Shown one piece after another: positions 8,365 through 16,821 of a DNA stretch of 64,000 nucleotides. The stretch covers positions 1,715,240-1,779,239 of the forward strand of contig MVDH01000003.1 of NCBI GenBank assembly GCA_003056245.1. Reading direction: 5' to 3'. The notes under the pieces are model-generated. The model saw only the letters and a list, made by a program, of their open reading frames with translations. It ran no database searches and was not told the DNA's origin. Origin of the DNA: Cellvibrio sp. 79. GTDB lineage: Bacteria > Pseudomonadota > Gammaproteobacteria > Pseudomonadales > Cellvibrionaceae. The translations under genes and the position numbers were made by a program. Position 1 is the first letter of the stretch. Each line of letters starts with the position of its first letter.

Positions 8365-9806
8365 ATCAAAAAACTTTAATCAAAGCATTTAGCATTGCGT
8401 TATTGCCATTGATGATTAGCGCATGTAGCGGATTTAAATCGGTAGAAAATGCACAACAACTAACGCAATTACCAGCAACCCCTGCGGCATTTAATTTGCC
8501 GCAGGGAGTGAGTGCGGAAAAACCGGTTGCCGATTGGTGGGCGCAATTGCAAGACACGCAATTAAATCAATTGATTGCGGATTCATTGCAACACAACCAC
8601 AGTATTCGTATCGCACAAGCATCGTTGGAAGAGTCGCGCGCATATTTGCGTAATAGCAGATTGGATCGTTATCCAACGGTTGAGGCTAATGTAAGCGGTA
8701 CACGCCAACGGCAAAGTGTGGATATCAGTGGTGACGTTAATGCTCCCATTACTGAAACCTATCAAGCCGGTTTTGATGCGAGTTGGGAGCTGGACATTTT
8801 TGGCCGCGTGCGTAACGGCGTGAAATTATCCAAAGCGCAAGTTGCTGCGCGTAAGGCAGATTTGCAAGCGGCACAAGTGAGTGTTGCTGCAGAAGTGGCA
8901 AGTGCGTACATCAGTTTACGCGGCAACCAATATTTATTGGATGTCGCTGAACGCAATGCAAAAAATCAACAGGAATCTTTGCAGCTAACGCAACGTTTTG
9001 AGGAAGTAGGGCGCGGCGATCAATTGGATGTGGCGCGCGCGGAAGCACAGCTTGAATTAACGCGCGCAACTATTCCGGCGCTGCAAGCACAAGTGAATAC
9101 AGCGCTTAATCGCATCGGCGTATTAACCGGTACACCAACGGAGCAATTAAAAACATCGTTGGCGGAAGTGAAATCATTGCCGGATATTCCAGCGTCGTTT
9201 GCGGTAGGAAATCCTGCGGATTTATTAAAGCGTCGCCCGGATATTCGCCGCGCAGAACAAGCTCTGGCTGGATCGGTTGCTGAATACAATATTCGAGTGG
9301 CGGATTTGTATCCGGGAATTAGTTTTACCGGTGGCCTCGGTTATTTATCAACGGATTGGGACCGCCTGGGAAATCAGGAGACCGAAACTTTTTCATTTAC
9401 ACCGCGAATCCATTGGGCCGCGTTTAATCTTGGCCGCGTAGATGCACAAATTGATGCAGCCGATGCGCGTACGCATCAGCGCATCGCCGAGTTTGAGCAG
9501 CGCGTGTTGATTGCTTTGGAAGAAACGGATAACGCCCTGCAAAATTTCGCACGCGAAGAAGAGCGCCGTACCGGTTTGCAACGCGCATTAGCGGCCAGCA
9601 ATCAGGCCGCATTTTTTGCGCGCAAAAAATTTGAAGTAGGTAGCAGCGATTTTCTAACCGTTTTAGATGCCGAGCGTTCGCAGCTAAATGTAAGTGCACA
9701 ATTAGCGCAAAGCGATATGCAAGTGTTACTGAACTTGGTTGCTGTGTATAAAACCCTGGGTGGTGGTTGGGAATTGCAACAAAATCCTGTAGCGATTAAT
9801 CCTTAA
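8361..9806 (+). CDS. Outer-membrane efflux lipoprotein, OprM/NodT family
   Basis: A 481-residue outer-membrane channel of the TolC-like OMF group. The N-terminus is a lipoprotein signal with lipobox ISAC (Cys22), predicting acylation. Two repeated OEP halves follow: the first contains YLRNSRLDRYPTVEANVSG and SWELDIFGRVRN, the second LLKRRPDIRRAEQAL and LYPGISFTGGLGYLS. The start codon overlaps the pump stop codon (ATGA), indicating translational coupling, so this is the third component of the tripartite pump. A stem-loop terminator follows at 9902. Confidence 0.93.
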   Translation: MNQKTLIKAFSIALLPLMISACSGFKSVENAQQLTQLPATPAAFNLPQGVSAEKPVADWWAQLQDTQLNQLIADSLQHNHSIRIAQASLEESRAYLRNSRLDRYPTVEANVSGTRQRQSVDISGDVNAPITETYQAGFDASWELDIFGRVRNGVKLSKAQVAARKADLQAAQVSVAAEVASAYISLRGNQYLLDVAERNAKNQQESLQLTQRFEEVGRGDQLDVARAEAQLELTRATIPALQAQVNTALNRIGVLTGTPTEQLKTSLAEVKSLPDIPASFAVGNPADLLKRRPDIRRAEQALAGSVAEYNIRVADLYPGISFTGGLGYLSTDWDRLGNQETETFSFTPRIHWAAFNLGRVDAQIDAADARTHQRIAEFEQRVLIALEETDNALQNFAREEERRTGLQRALAASNQAAFFARKKFEVGSSDFLTVLDAERSQLNVSAQLAQSDMQVLLNLVAVYKTLGGGWELQQNPVAINP

Positions 9807-9901
9807 ATGCTAGTGATTGGCTCTTGTAACGCCAATGTTTTTAACGGTTTTTATATTGGAAAACCGACTCTTTAAGCCCTTCATGTAAAGAGTTGCTCTT
9901 T

Positions 9902-9952
9902 GCCCGCCGTGTTGCTCCTACCCCTTGGGTCTTGCACGAGCGGGCTTTTTTC
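9902..9952 (+). terminator. Terminator of the efflux operon
   Basis: GCCCGC (9902-9907) and GCGGGC (9940-9945) pair, with further inner pairing GTGTTGC/GCAC, followed by seven T (9946-9952 region). It lies about 95 bases after the channel gene. Confidence 0.7.
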
Positions 9953-10036
9953 TGTTCCATTTTTTGTGGCGGTATTGAACTCTGGTAAGCTATGGCCATC
10001 CCAATAATTAATTGTTATTTATCCGTGGAAAATACT

Positions 10037-10477
10037 ATGAGCAGTGTTCAAATTAATTGCCCGCATTGTTTTGCTACCAACCGCCTTCCTGGTGAGCGTT
10101 TGGAGGACAAACCTAATTGTGGTAAATGTAAACGCCCGCTATTCAGTGGCAAGTCGATGACATTAAATCCCGGCAATGTGGCTAACACATTGGAAGGAAA
10201 TGATATTCCGGTGCTGGTGGATTGCTGGGCTCCATGGTGCGGCCCCTGTGTGGGATTTGCGCCGGTCTTTGAAGAAGCGGCAGCGCGAATGGAGCCATAT
10301 ATTCGTTTCGCTAAACTGAATACTGAAGAGGTGCCGAGTATTGGCCAACGATGGAATATTCGCAGTATCCCAACGTTGATTTTGTTTCATCATGGAAAAG
10401 AAGTGCAGCGTGTTTCCGGCGCCTTACCTATGCCGCAACTGATGAAATGGTTGCATGAATCGGGGTTGTTTGGTTAA
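10037..10477 (+). CDS. trxC: Thioredoxin 2 (TrxC-type) with N-terminal zinc motif
   Basis: A 146-residue thioredoxin of the TrxC class, a cytosolic disulfide reductase. Residues 8-31 carry two CxxC pairs (Cys8/Cys11 and Cys28/Cys31) that bind zinc in E. coli Trx2; the thioredoxin fold follows with active site WCGPC (Cys68, Cys71) and the cis-proline region RSIPTLILF. An ATG at 9992 would add 15 residues with no family counterpart; the chosen start gives the expected length and the usual CxxC distance from the N-terminus. The upstream Shine-Dalgarno is weak. Single gene bounded by terminators on both sides. Confidence 0.92.
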   Translation: MSSVQINCPHCFATNRLPGERLEDKPNCGKCKRPLFSGKSMTLNPGNVANTLEGNDIPVLVDCWAPWCGPCVGFAPVFEEAAARMEPYIRFAKLNTEEVPSIGQRWNIRSIPTLILFHHGKEVQRVSGALPMPQLMKWLHESGLFG

Positions 10478-10532
10478 TGAACGTATTTGGTTGATGCGGT
10501 ATTCGAAATTTTTTTTCATAAAACCGTATTGA

Positions 10533-10569
10533 AAATAAATAAGGGCCTGTAACGGGCCCTTATTTATTT
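10533..10569. terminator. Bidirectional terminator
   Basis: A perfect 15-bp inverted repeat (AAATAAATAAGGGCC, 10533-10547, and its complement, 10555-10569) with a 7-base loop. The A-rich and T-rich outer arms give a U tract on either strand, serving trxC and the minus-strand remnant. Confidence 0.85.
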
Positions 10570-10575
10570 CACGCT

Positions 10576-10857
10576 TTATAATTTTCCACTAATGGTAATT
10601 CCCGCCCAGCGCGGCGTGTTGGGAATGGCGATATTCCACAGGGGTTGATAGCCATATTCCACATCAAATAAATTCTTTACGACCAAACTAATCTGGAATT
10701 TTTCATTGCTGGTCCCGTAGCCCACACTAATATCAGTAAGCCCGCAATTGGTTAGTCCTACACCGGGCAAACGGCATCCGCTAATGTCATAGTAGGTTGT
10801 GCTGGTCCACCGAGTTCGAGCGATTTGCCTGCTTCTTTGAAAGCTTCGTAATTTTAA
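10576..10857 (-). pseudogene. C-terminal remnant of a TonB-dependent receptor
   Basis: The minus strand is open from about 10857 to a stop at 10576 without a plausible start. It encodes WTSTTYYDISGCRLPGVG, then FQISLVVKNLFDVEYGYQPL and IPNTPRWAGITISGKL, a typical last-strand region of a TonB-dependent outer-membrane receptor (NLFD motif, two terminal beta strands). The roughly 600-residue upstream part is absent: the frame hits a stop and the next 330 bases are AT-rich non-coding DNA. This is best read as the 3-prime end left by a deletion or insertion. An alternative TTG start at 10770 would make a 64-residue peptide of no known use. Confidence 0.75.
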
Positions 10858-11187
10858 TTAAGCATTTATTCCATTATATGGCACATATCTCATATTAGGT
10901 GTTAGTAACAAGGTATGAATTTATAAGTAATGCCTCGTAGTCGGAATGGTTTCACTTATTAATTTTTTGAAAAGCATTAAATAATTTCTCAAATTAGAAA
11001 AATCCCGGCGTCCCGATTCTCATTTTCGTAGGGATGAACGTCATTTTTTTGGGACGTCATTGACTTAGGCATGAGCCAGAAACTAATCTCTCTCTGTAAA
11101 TTTATGAGCTTAAGCTAATATTTTTAACTCTACTCATGTTTTTACTTCTAAATAGGTTTAAATTCGATGGAATAATATGGAGCGTTT
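10858..11187. other. AT-rich intergenic region
   Basis: No gene is visible. The stretch is markedly AT-rich and contains a small dyad around the direct GTCCC/GGGAC elements (about 11012-11058). The 3-prime end must hold the promoter for the next gene; GGAG lies at 11179-11182, six bases before the ATG. It separates the receptor remnant from two orphan genes, so a junction of a past rearrangement may lie here. Confidence 0.5.
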
Positions 11188-11730
11188 ATGAATAATTTTG
11201 TTAAGAAGGCAGGATGGAATGTATTAGCTATTGCTACATTGATTAGTTTCACTTCCTTTTCAGCGATCGCAGATGATCTGGGAGTAATAGAAATAATTGG
11301 TACGCCGTATGATACTGGCGATGATCCTGGCTTCTCCACGGTGTTTTCCGGTTTCATCCCCCCAACGCCCGGTGGGATTCGTATTCATGATCTACATAAT
11401 GTTCAACAAGCGTTAGCTGCTAAAAGGGCTTGTAAAAATAAAGCGACTGAATATTTAAGAGGCTGTAATACGGGCCGAAACTTGCTGCACAAAGCCAGTA
11501 GCGCATACTGTAGTACGGCATTCTGGATTGGTGGTGCCCTCGGCCTTGCAGGTGGCTGGGCGGCCTTGGAGGGCGAGGGCGGTGCGTTCCTGCTATTGGG
11601 TGGGTCAAGCTACATCACACTACAATGGGGAGCTGATTGCCAGACTGATATGGATAGAGCATATACTGCTGGCTTGGCTCAGTGCACGGTTGAATATGAG
11701 CAGTTTAATAATGCCTGCGACGAAATGTAA
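11188..11730 (+). CDS. Hypothetical exported cysteine-rich protein
   Basis: A 180-residue protein of unknown function. Residues 1-28 form a signal peptide (Lys-rich start, hydrophobic core, likely cleavage after AIA). The mature part has Cys residues in RACKNKATEYLRGCNTG, AYCSTA, GADCQTD, QCTVEYEQFNNACDEM, suggesting periplasmic disulfides, and a Gly-rich hydrophobic middle (IGGALGLAGGWAALEGEGG then LLLGGSSY, about residues 113-143) that may insert in a membrane. I recognise no family. It is followed after 19 bases by another orphan gene with a good Shine-Dalgarno, probably one operon. Both are more AT-rich than flanking genes. Confidence 0.65.
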   Translation: MNNFVKKAGWNVLAIATLISFTSFSAIADDLGVIEIIGTPYDTGDDPGFSTVFSGFIPPTPGGIRIHDLHNVQQALAAKRACKNKATEYLRGCNTGRNLLHKASSAYCSTAFWIGGALGLAGGWAALEGEGGAFLLLGGSSYITLQWGADCQTDMDRAYTAGLAQCTVEYEQFNNACDEM

Positions 11731-11749
11731 TTTAAGGAGATTTTAAATC

Positions 11750-12565
11750 ATGGCATTGATATCGAAAAAAAGCGTTAACTGGGCAATGGTTGTTATCGGT
11801 TTAATGCTTTTCGCATATGGATATTACTTAAACCAACGATCTTCTGCCAACAAGCAGGATGATTCGCTTGCCCGCGAGATTATTGTGCATGAGGTAAAAG
11901 AAATCGATTTTGTTGCCGATGATGAGCATCAATCTGGCACCCCAGCTAATGTTAATTCAACAGATGTAAAAGTGCACAGAAAACTGGGGCTTTCTGAGTA
12001 TCAGGAATTAGTTCGCTGGGACGATGAACGAGGTTATATATCCGGAAATGATATGCAGATTTATCAATCTTACAGTGAGGAAACGCTAAAAGATTTATCC
12101 GACTCCGGGGATGTCAAAGCAATGATTATGCTAGGTTCTTATTACATACAAAAAGAAAATAAGCCCGAAGAATCTGCTGCGCAATATCATAAAGCCGCAG
12201 TTTATGGTGCAACCTCTGTTTTTGCAGACCTCGCATCAAAAGCTCAAATAGATGCTCTTAGTAATGAAACTGATAAAACGGACGAGGGGCGAGAGCAGGT
12301 TGTAACAGAAGTGATGGCATTATATAAAGTAGTTGCCATGAGAGGTGATCCCCGTGGATCGACTGCTAATATTAATGCGTACCAAGAGGTTTACAAAGTA
12401 CGCTATAAACAGGAACTTTCGCTTGGGGAAGATCAGTTAAATAAAATTGATTTGCGGGCTAAGGCGATTTACGACGAGTTGCAGAAGGAGCGTCATCAAT
12501 TGGGATTAGGTGACTTCGATAATTCAACGCCTGATGTAATAAAAAAAAGCTACAGTAAATCTTAA
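11750..12565 (+). CDS. Membrane-anchored Sel1/TPR-like protein, function unknown
   Basis: A 271-residue protein with one N-terminal membrane helix (VNWAMVVIGLMLFAYGYYL, about residues 9-27) and the rest predicted outside the cytoplasm. Residues about 117-160 look like Sel1-type helical repeats: DSGDVKAMIMLGSYYIQKEN then EESAAQYHKAAVYGAT. Charged linkers flank this region. AAGGAG precedes the ATG. It is in an apparent operon with the upstream exported Cys-rich protein and ends before a strong hairpin terminator. No specific function can be given; Sel1 proteins usually act as scaffolds. Confidence 0.65.
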   Translation: MALISKKSVNWAMVVIGLMLFAYGYYLNQRSSANKQDDSLAREIIVHEVKEIDFVADDEHQSGTPANVNSTDVKVHRKLGLSEYQELVRWDDERGYISGNDMQIYQSYSEETLKDLSDSGDVKAMIMLGSYYIQKENKPEESAAQYHKAAVYGATSVFADLASKAQIDALSNETDKTDEGREQVVTEVMALYKVVAMRGDPRGSTANINAYQEVYKVRYKQELSLGEDQLNKIDLRAKAIYDELQKERHQLGLGDFDNSTPDVIKKSYSKS

Positions 12566-12590
12566 ATCTGAATCATGGATATAAACCTAT

Positions 12591-12617
12591 AAGGCCGCAG
12601 ACGCGGCCTTTTATATT
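12591..12617 (+). terminator. Terminator after the 11.2-12.6 kb orphan pair
   Basis: AAGGCCGC-AGAC-GCGGCCTT (12591-12610), a perfect 8-bp stem with a 4-base loop followed by a T-rich run. Confidence 0.85.
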
Positions 12618-12763
12618 TGTAGCCTTTCTTGCGTATGAAGATAAAACCTTGGTTAAACATGCAATTGATCAGGTAGGGCACTGAAATATTTAATCCTAAA
12701 CGCTTGGTAAAATTTGAAGGTTGATAAATGTGGCTATCGAGCATGTTGTTAATAATGCTAAAT

Positions 12764-13084
12764 TTATTGTGCAGTTGTATTGCTAGCGCTGTTAGTTTTG
12801 TTCATCAATTGTTGATGAAACTCTAATGCTTGTTGTAGCTTGAGGTTTTCTTTGTTGGCGTGTTCTATCGTTTTGTTGTGGTATTGCGTATCGCGCTGCA
12901 ATTTTTCGATGGTTGCTAATTTTTCCAGCAACACAGTTTCTCTGGCGTTACTTTCAGCAAGTTGGCCGGCAAATGAATTGCGATAAAACAGCCAGTATCC
13001 CAACGCGTTGCCAATAAAGCTGGCAAGGACTACTAGTAGAAATAAAGCGGCCATAAATTGCTGAATCCTTGTCAACTTTTTCAT
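12764..13084 (-). CDS. Small membrane protein with coiled coil, unknown
   Basis: A 106-residue protein with one membrane helix near the N-terminus (FMAALFLLVVLASFIGNALG) followed by a Gln/Glu/Lys-rich heptad region (about residues 45-95) predicted to form a coiled coil. In-frame starts exist at 13105 and 13090, but AAGGA seven bases before the ATG at 13084 fits best and removes overlap with the upstream gene. It lies 14 bases downstream of the Crp/Fnr gene and is probably cotranscribed with it. No family recognised. Confidence 0.6.
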   Translation of the reverse strand: MKKLTRIQQFMAALFLLVVLASFIGNALGYWLFYRNSFAGQLAESNARETVLLEKLATIEKLQRDTQYHNKTIEHANKENLKLQQALEFHQQLMNKTNSASNTTAQ

Positions 13085-13098
13085 GGCCATCTTCCTTA

Positions 13099-13779
13099 TT
13101 ACCAATAGCGGGGTAGCGGCTTTTTAATTTCAATGTAGCCGGAGCATTGCTCGATATATTCGCCAATGAGCAATTGCTTCATGATCCTGCTCACCATTTC
13201 GCGCGATGAGCCAACCATATTGGCAATATCCTGGTGGGTAACTTTAGGGTTGTGAATGCGCTTGTTGTCGTCGCTCAGTTTTTCCAGCGCGGCACTTACA
13301 CGACCATACACATCCAGCAGTGCCATGTCTTTTACGCTATCAGTCAGTTCGCGTACACGGCGTGTGACTTCAGTGAGAAGTTGCATCGCAAAATCCGGAT
13401 GTTTGCGAATTAATTCCTGCACGCTGGCGCGCGACACCAGAATGATTTCGCAATCACTGATGGTCATGACCGATGCAGAGCGGGGCTTGCCATCAATCAA
13501 TGACAGCTCGCCAAAATATTCGCCCTCGTGCATGTAATTCAAATTAACCTGGCGGCCATCTTCATTGTTCAGGTAACAGCTGACCGTACCTTTGCGCAGG
13601 ATATATAGATGAGTTGATTCGTCGCCTTCCGTGACCAATACAGTGTTTTTGGGGTATTTACGTACAACACTGAGCTTTTCCAGTTCCGCAAGGTAATGCG
13701 GGGGTACATCGGCAAACAAGCTGACGTTCTCTAACATGGCAATGGCTTCTTGGAATAGTTGATTGGCAAGGGCAATCAT
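13099..13779 (-). CDS. Crp/Fnr-family regulator with cAMP-type pocket
   Basis: A 226-residue cyclic-nucleotide-responsive transcription factor. Residues about 18-130 form the cNMP-binding barrel; the phosphate-binding cassette reads GEYFGELSLIDGKPRSASV, keeping Glu and Arg-Ser at the positions of E. coli CRP Glu72, Arg82, Ser83. The dimer helix contains DMALLDVYGRV. By hand alignment CRP Thr127/Ser128 correspond to Leu/Thr, so the second contact is altered. The helix-turn-helix is VTHQDIANMVGSSREMVSRI. GTGAGG precedes the ATG. It is divergent from a class III nucleotide cyclase, suggesting that the cyclase product is its ligand. Confidence 0.88.
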   Translation of the reverse strand: MIALANQLFQEAIAMLENVSLFADVPPHYLAELEKLSVVRKYPKNTVLVTEGDESTHLYILRKGTVSCYLNNEDGRQVNLNYMHEGEYFGELSLIDGKPRSASVMTISDCEIILVSRASVQELIRKHPDFAMQLLTEVTRRVRELTDSVKDMALLDVYGRVSAALEKLSDDNKRIHNPKVTHQDIANMVGSSREMVSRIMKQLLIGEYIEQCSGYIEIKKPLPRYW

Positions 13780-13798
13780 AACGCCTCACCTTTAGCTT

Positions 13799-13814
13799 GC
13801 GCCAATTTTGGCGC
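13799..13814. promoter_or_regulatory. Perfect 16-bp palindrome upstream of the Crp/Fnr gene
   Basis: GCGCCAATTTTGGCGC is a fully symmetric 16-mer located 20-35 bases before the Crp/Fnr start codon. It may be an operator or, in the mRNA, a hairpin next to the ribosome site. It does not resemble a CRP half-site. Confidence 0.45.
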
Positions 13815-13831
13815 CAAATTCTTCAAAAACT

Positions 13832-13847
13832 TGTGGATTGTCTCACG
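13832..13847. promoter_or_regulatory. CRP-like site between regulator and cyclase genes
   Basis: TGTGG-ATTGTC-TCACG matches the CRP consensus TGTGA-N6-TCACA at 8 of 10 informative bases with the exact 6-base spacer. It lies in the shared divergent region, so the regulator could control itself and the cyclase. Confidence 0.4.
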
Positions 13848-13990
13848 TTACTAACGCTCTCCTTCTGATTGGTTGTTATTGTCACCAAAACACACAATAA
13901 TCTCGCCCTTGTTTGCCCGATAATTCGAGGCAAGGATCATAATTTATCCCTTAACCATTAAACGCTATCGCACGGAGAGCCGACTGCCCC

Positions 13991-16201
13991 ATGGTCGCCG
14001 ATTCTATTCAGCATTGTGAACAAACATTAATGTTCACCGACATTGTTGGCTACTCGCGCCTTATGGGGCGCAATGAGTCGCTGGCGGTCGAAATGCTGGG
14101 CGATTACCGCAAAATTTTGCTCTCGCACATTGAAGCGCAAGGCGGGCAATTAGTGGAATTTGTGGGCGACGCAATTTTTGCGCGCTTCGATACTGCAGCT
14201 TCAGCTGTTGCGGCGGCTATCGCCATCCAGCAACATTTGCTCGCGTTTAATGAAGCGCGTGATAAAAGACTTCCCCGTTTGCAAACTCGCATTGGCCTGA
14301 ACAAAGGCGAAGTGATGTTGCGCGATGGTGCAGTATTTGGCGATAGTGTAAATATCGCCGCGCGCCTGGAGCCGCTTGCCGTTGCCGATGGGATTTGTAT
14401 TTCACAAAGCGTTTATGACGAGGTTCGCTTTTCGCTCTCTGCGCCCGCAAAACGGTTGGGCGCACACACATTAAAAAACATTCAGCAAAAAGTCCGTGTG
14501 TATTTAATCAAGCCCGCAGGAATTGGCTGGCGTGATCACCTGCATTATTTTTTGTGCGGCCTTAACAGAAAAATTGTCGCCTACCGCTACCCAATCGCCG
14601 CCACCATACTGGCGCTAATTGCTGCGGGCATCTACTTTATTCCTCGTTGGTTGGTTCCTGGTTATGCCGCCAACTATGTGGAAATCGCCGATTTTAAAAA
14701 TCTGATGAACGAAAAAGGCGATGCAGATTATTTCTCCGCCGGAATCACCGAAGCCGTCCGCTCGCAACTCGCCGACATGCGCGAGGTGTATATCGTCGAT
14801 GCAAAAGAAGGTATTCACGCACCGATACGACTGGAAGGCAGCGTACAAAAACTCGGTGATAACTTACGCATTGCTTACCGCTTATTCCGCCGCAAAGACA
14901 ATGTACAAATCGCCGGCGGAAAACTGGATGGAACTTATCAAGATATTTTTATTTTGCAGGATCGTTTGGTTGGGGAAATCGCGCGTTATCTTGCCGATGA
15001 ATTTAAATTGCAAAATTTCAGACCTGCGCCGTTACGGTTGACTAATGATATTACGGCGTATGATTTTTATTTGAAGGGGTTGGATTTTCTTGAGAAGGCA
15101 ACTACTCATGAAAATGTAGATGAAGCAATAAAATCTTTAAATACATCATTGGTTCATGATTCTAAATTTCCACTTGCCTATACCGGTTTATGCAAGGCTT
15201 ATTGGAAAAAATATGAAATTACAAATTCATCAGGGTGGTTAAGTAGCGCGGAGAAATATTGCCTCACTGCTGTTGGTTTTGATCCTAATTTATCAGAGGC
15301 ATATAAGGCTCTTGGTGCCATATATCGCGATACGGGAAGGTTTGAAAAGGCAATTGAAATTTTTATTAAAGCAGGTCTGTTGAACCAGCATGACGCATCC
15401 ATTAAAGTGCTACTTGCCTCAACTTATTCTATGAGTGGCGACAAAGGTAAATCTGAACGTTTATTTTTGGATGCTTTGGAGCAGGACCCCAAAAATTGGA
15501 AGTCATATTTTGGTTATGCATTTTTCTTGACTAAGATTGGGCGTCATTCAGAGGCAATTGAGTATTACAATAAAACTTTAGAATTTCTTCCTGAAAATAT
15601 CAATGCGTTAAATAATTTAGCGGCGAGCTATGTTTATCTAAATGATAATGAAAAAGCCGTTGAGATATTTGAACGTGCGGCTGCTTTGGATCCTAGTAGT
15701 TATATATTCGCAAATATTGGAACTATGTATTATTTTTTAAAAAATTTTGAAAAATCCGCTTTGTTTTATAATAAAGCCCATGTTTTGGAGCCCACAAATT
15801 ATCAATGGATGGCATTTTTGGGGGATGCCTATAAATTTATGCCAAATAAAAAATATTTGGCTGATAATTTTTTCAACTCTGTCATTAAATATGCATATGA
15901 AGATATTGATAGAAATAAAAATGTAGCTACATCATATTTGTATTTGGCTCGTGCTTATGCGTATTTTAATGATTTTTCAAATGCGAACCAGATGATTCAG
16001 ATGGCTGACAATTTGGGAGGGCATGGCTTGGAATTTTATTACTCAGGTTTGAGGGTTGCTGTATTGGAGGGAGATGACCAAAAAATAAGTGAATACACTA
16101 AATACTTGTTAGAGACAGAATATTCTGCCAGTGTATTATTGTCGGACCCGGATTTTTCAGTTTTACAGGGTAAAAAATACGAAGGCTTGTTTAAAAATTA
16201 A
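13991..16201 (+). CDS. Class III adenylate/guanylate cyclase with FlgO-like and TPR domains
   Basis: A 736-residue signalling enzyme. Residues 8-175 are a class III cyclase domain: metal-binding Asp17 (FTDIVGYS) and Asp60 (FVGDAIF), and the GDSVNIAAR motif with Asp118, Asn121 and Arg125. The usual adenylate-specifying Lys four residues before Asp60 is Glu56, so cAMP versus cGMP is not certain. A membrane helix follows (about residues 200-220), then a FlgO/TolB-like segment (about 230-345) and about eight TPRs (350-640). Base composition drops sharply after about 15050: one 60-base line at 14041 has 36 G+C, one at 15121 has 17. It is divergent from a Crp/Fnr gene and followed 17 bases later by a lipoprotein gene. 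Confidence 0.88.
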   Translation: MVADSIQHCEQTLMFTDIVGYSRLMGRNESLAVEMLGDYRKILLSHIEAQGGQLVEFVGDAIFARFDTAASAVAAAIAIQQHLLAFNEARDKRLPRLQTRIGLNKGEVMLRDGAVFGDSVNIAARLEPLAVADGICISQSVYDEVRFSLSAPAKRLGAHTLKNIQQKVRVYLIKPAGIGWRDHLHYFLCGLNRKIVAYRYPIAATILALIAAGIYFIPRWLVPGYAANYVEIADFKNLMNEKGDADYFSAGITEAVRSQLADMREVYIVDAKEGIHAPIRLEGSVQKLGDNLRIAYRLFRRKDNVQIAGGKLDGTYQDIFILQDRLVGEIARYLADEFKLQNFRPAPLRLTNDITAYDFYLKGLDFLEKATTHENVDEAIKSLNTSLVHDSKFPLAYTGLCKAYWKKYEITNSSGWLSSAEKYCLTAVGFDPNLSEAYKALGAIYRDTGRFEKAIEIFIKAGLLNQHDASIKVLLASTYSMSGDKGKSERLFLDALEQDPKNWKSYFGYAFFLTKIGRHSEAIEYYNKTLEFLPENINALNNLAASYVYLNDNEKAVEIFERAAALDPSSYIFANIGTMYYFLKNFEKSALFYNKAHVLEPTNYQWMAFLGDAYKFMPNKKYLADNFFNSVIKYAYEDIDRNKNVATSYLYLARAYAYFNDFSNANQMIQMADNLGGHGLEFYYSGLRVAVLEGDDQKISEYTKYLLETEYSASVLLSDPDFSVLQGKKYEGLFKN

Positions 16202-16218
16202 TATTAGGAGATTCTATA

Positions 16219-16686
16219 ATGTATCGTAAATCGATTTTATTTAGCTTTTGTTTAATCTTATTGAATGGGTGTGCTACTGCAGCGGATGAGAAAGGTCGTG
16301 GTGAATTGGTTAAACCCGATCCGCAGAAATTGGCTATAAGTTATGCTTTGCAAGGAACTAGAACAGCAGTGGTTGGGATCGCCATCGATAAAAAAGGATA
16401 TCCATTAGAAACTGTAAAGGCAATTGTTTTGACTCCAGGTCAAAAGGTTATATTTGCTGGTCCAGATGAATTTCAAATTGCTTTTAAAAACAAAAAAGCA
16501 CCTGCTGCGCAACTGGATTATAGATCCGAAAAAGGCGTTATTACGGTTGAGATCCCAAAAGATATTTTGGAAAAGCCTGAATATAAGCGAGAGTATGCAA
16601 AGAACAAGTCGGTTGAGTTTAACTACGCTATTCGCATAAATGGACGTGAACTTGATCCTCCGATTATTGTTAAGCGCGAAGAGTAA
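16219..16686 (+). CDS. Small lipoprotein, unknown function
   Basis: A 155-residue predicted lipoprotein: signal SILFSFCLILLNGC with Cys18 in lipobox LNGC. The mature part is beta-rich, with IAIDKKGYPLETVKAIVLTP, then VIFAGPDEFQIAFKNKKAP, resembling a compact beta sandwich, but I recognise no family. AGGAGA precedes the ATG, and the gene begins 17 bases after the cyclase, so it is probably cotranscribed with it. It is AT-rich like the 3-prime half of the cyclase. Ends before a good terminator. Confidence 0.65.
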   Translation: MYRKSILFSFCLILLNGCATAADEKGRGELVKPDPQKLAISYALQGTRTAVVGIAIDKKGYPLETVKAIVLTPGQKVIFAGPDEFQIAFKNKKAPAAQLDYRSEKGVITVEIPKDILEKPEYKREYAKNKSVEFNYAIRINGRELDPPIIVKREE

Positions 16687-16714
16687 TTTCCACTTCAATT
16701 GAAATGTCGCGTAT

Positions 16715-16741
16715 AAAAGCCGGCAAATGCCGGCTTTTTTA
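16715..16741 (+). terminator. Terminator of the cyclase-lipoprotein operon
   Basis: AAAAGCCGGC-AAAT-GCCGGCTTTT (16715-16738) followed by further T; perfect 10-bp stem. Confidence 0.88.
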
Positions 16742-16747
16742 TTTCAT

Positions 16748-16760
16748 GTGAATAAGTCAC
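16748..16760. promoter_or_regulatory. GTGAATAnnTCAC palindrome, copy 1
   Basis: GTGAATAAGTCAC, extended to ATGTGA-N5-TCACAT. The same GTGAATAnnTCAC pattern recurs at 18848 and 19459, always in non-coding DNA of the secreted-protein cluster. The 5-base spacer differs from the 6-base spacer of CRP sites. Confidence 0.45.
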
Positions 16761-16821
16761 ATCCACATCCTCCAAAACCTCACATCCCCAAAACCCCAAA
16801 CACGATATCTTGTTTTCCAGT

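Noticed and set aside
16748..16760. Reading of GTGAATAnnTCAC as CRP sites
   Set aside because: The half-sites match, but the spacer is 5 rather than 6 bases in all three copies; reported as an unknown motif instead.
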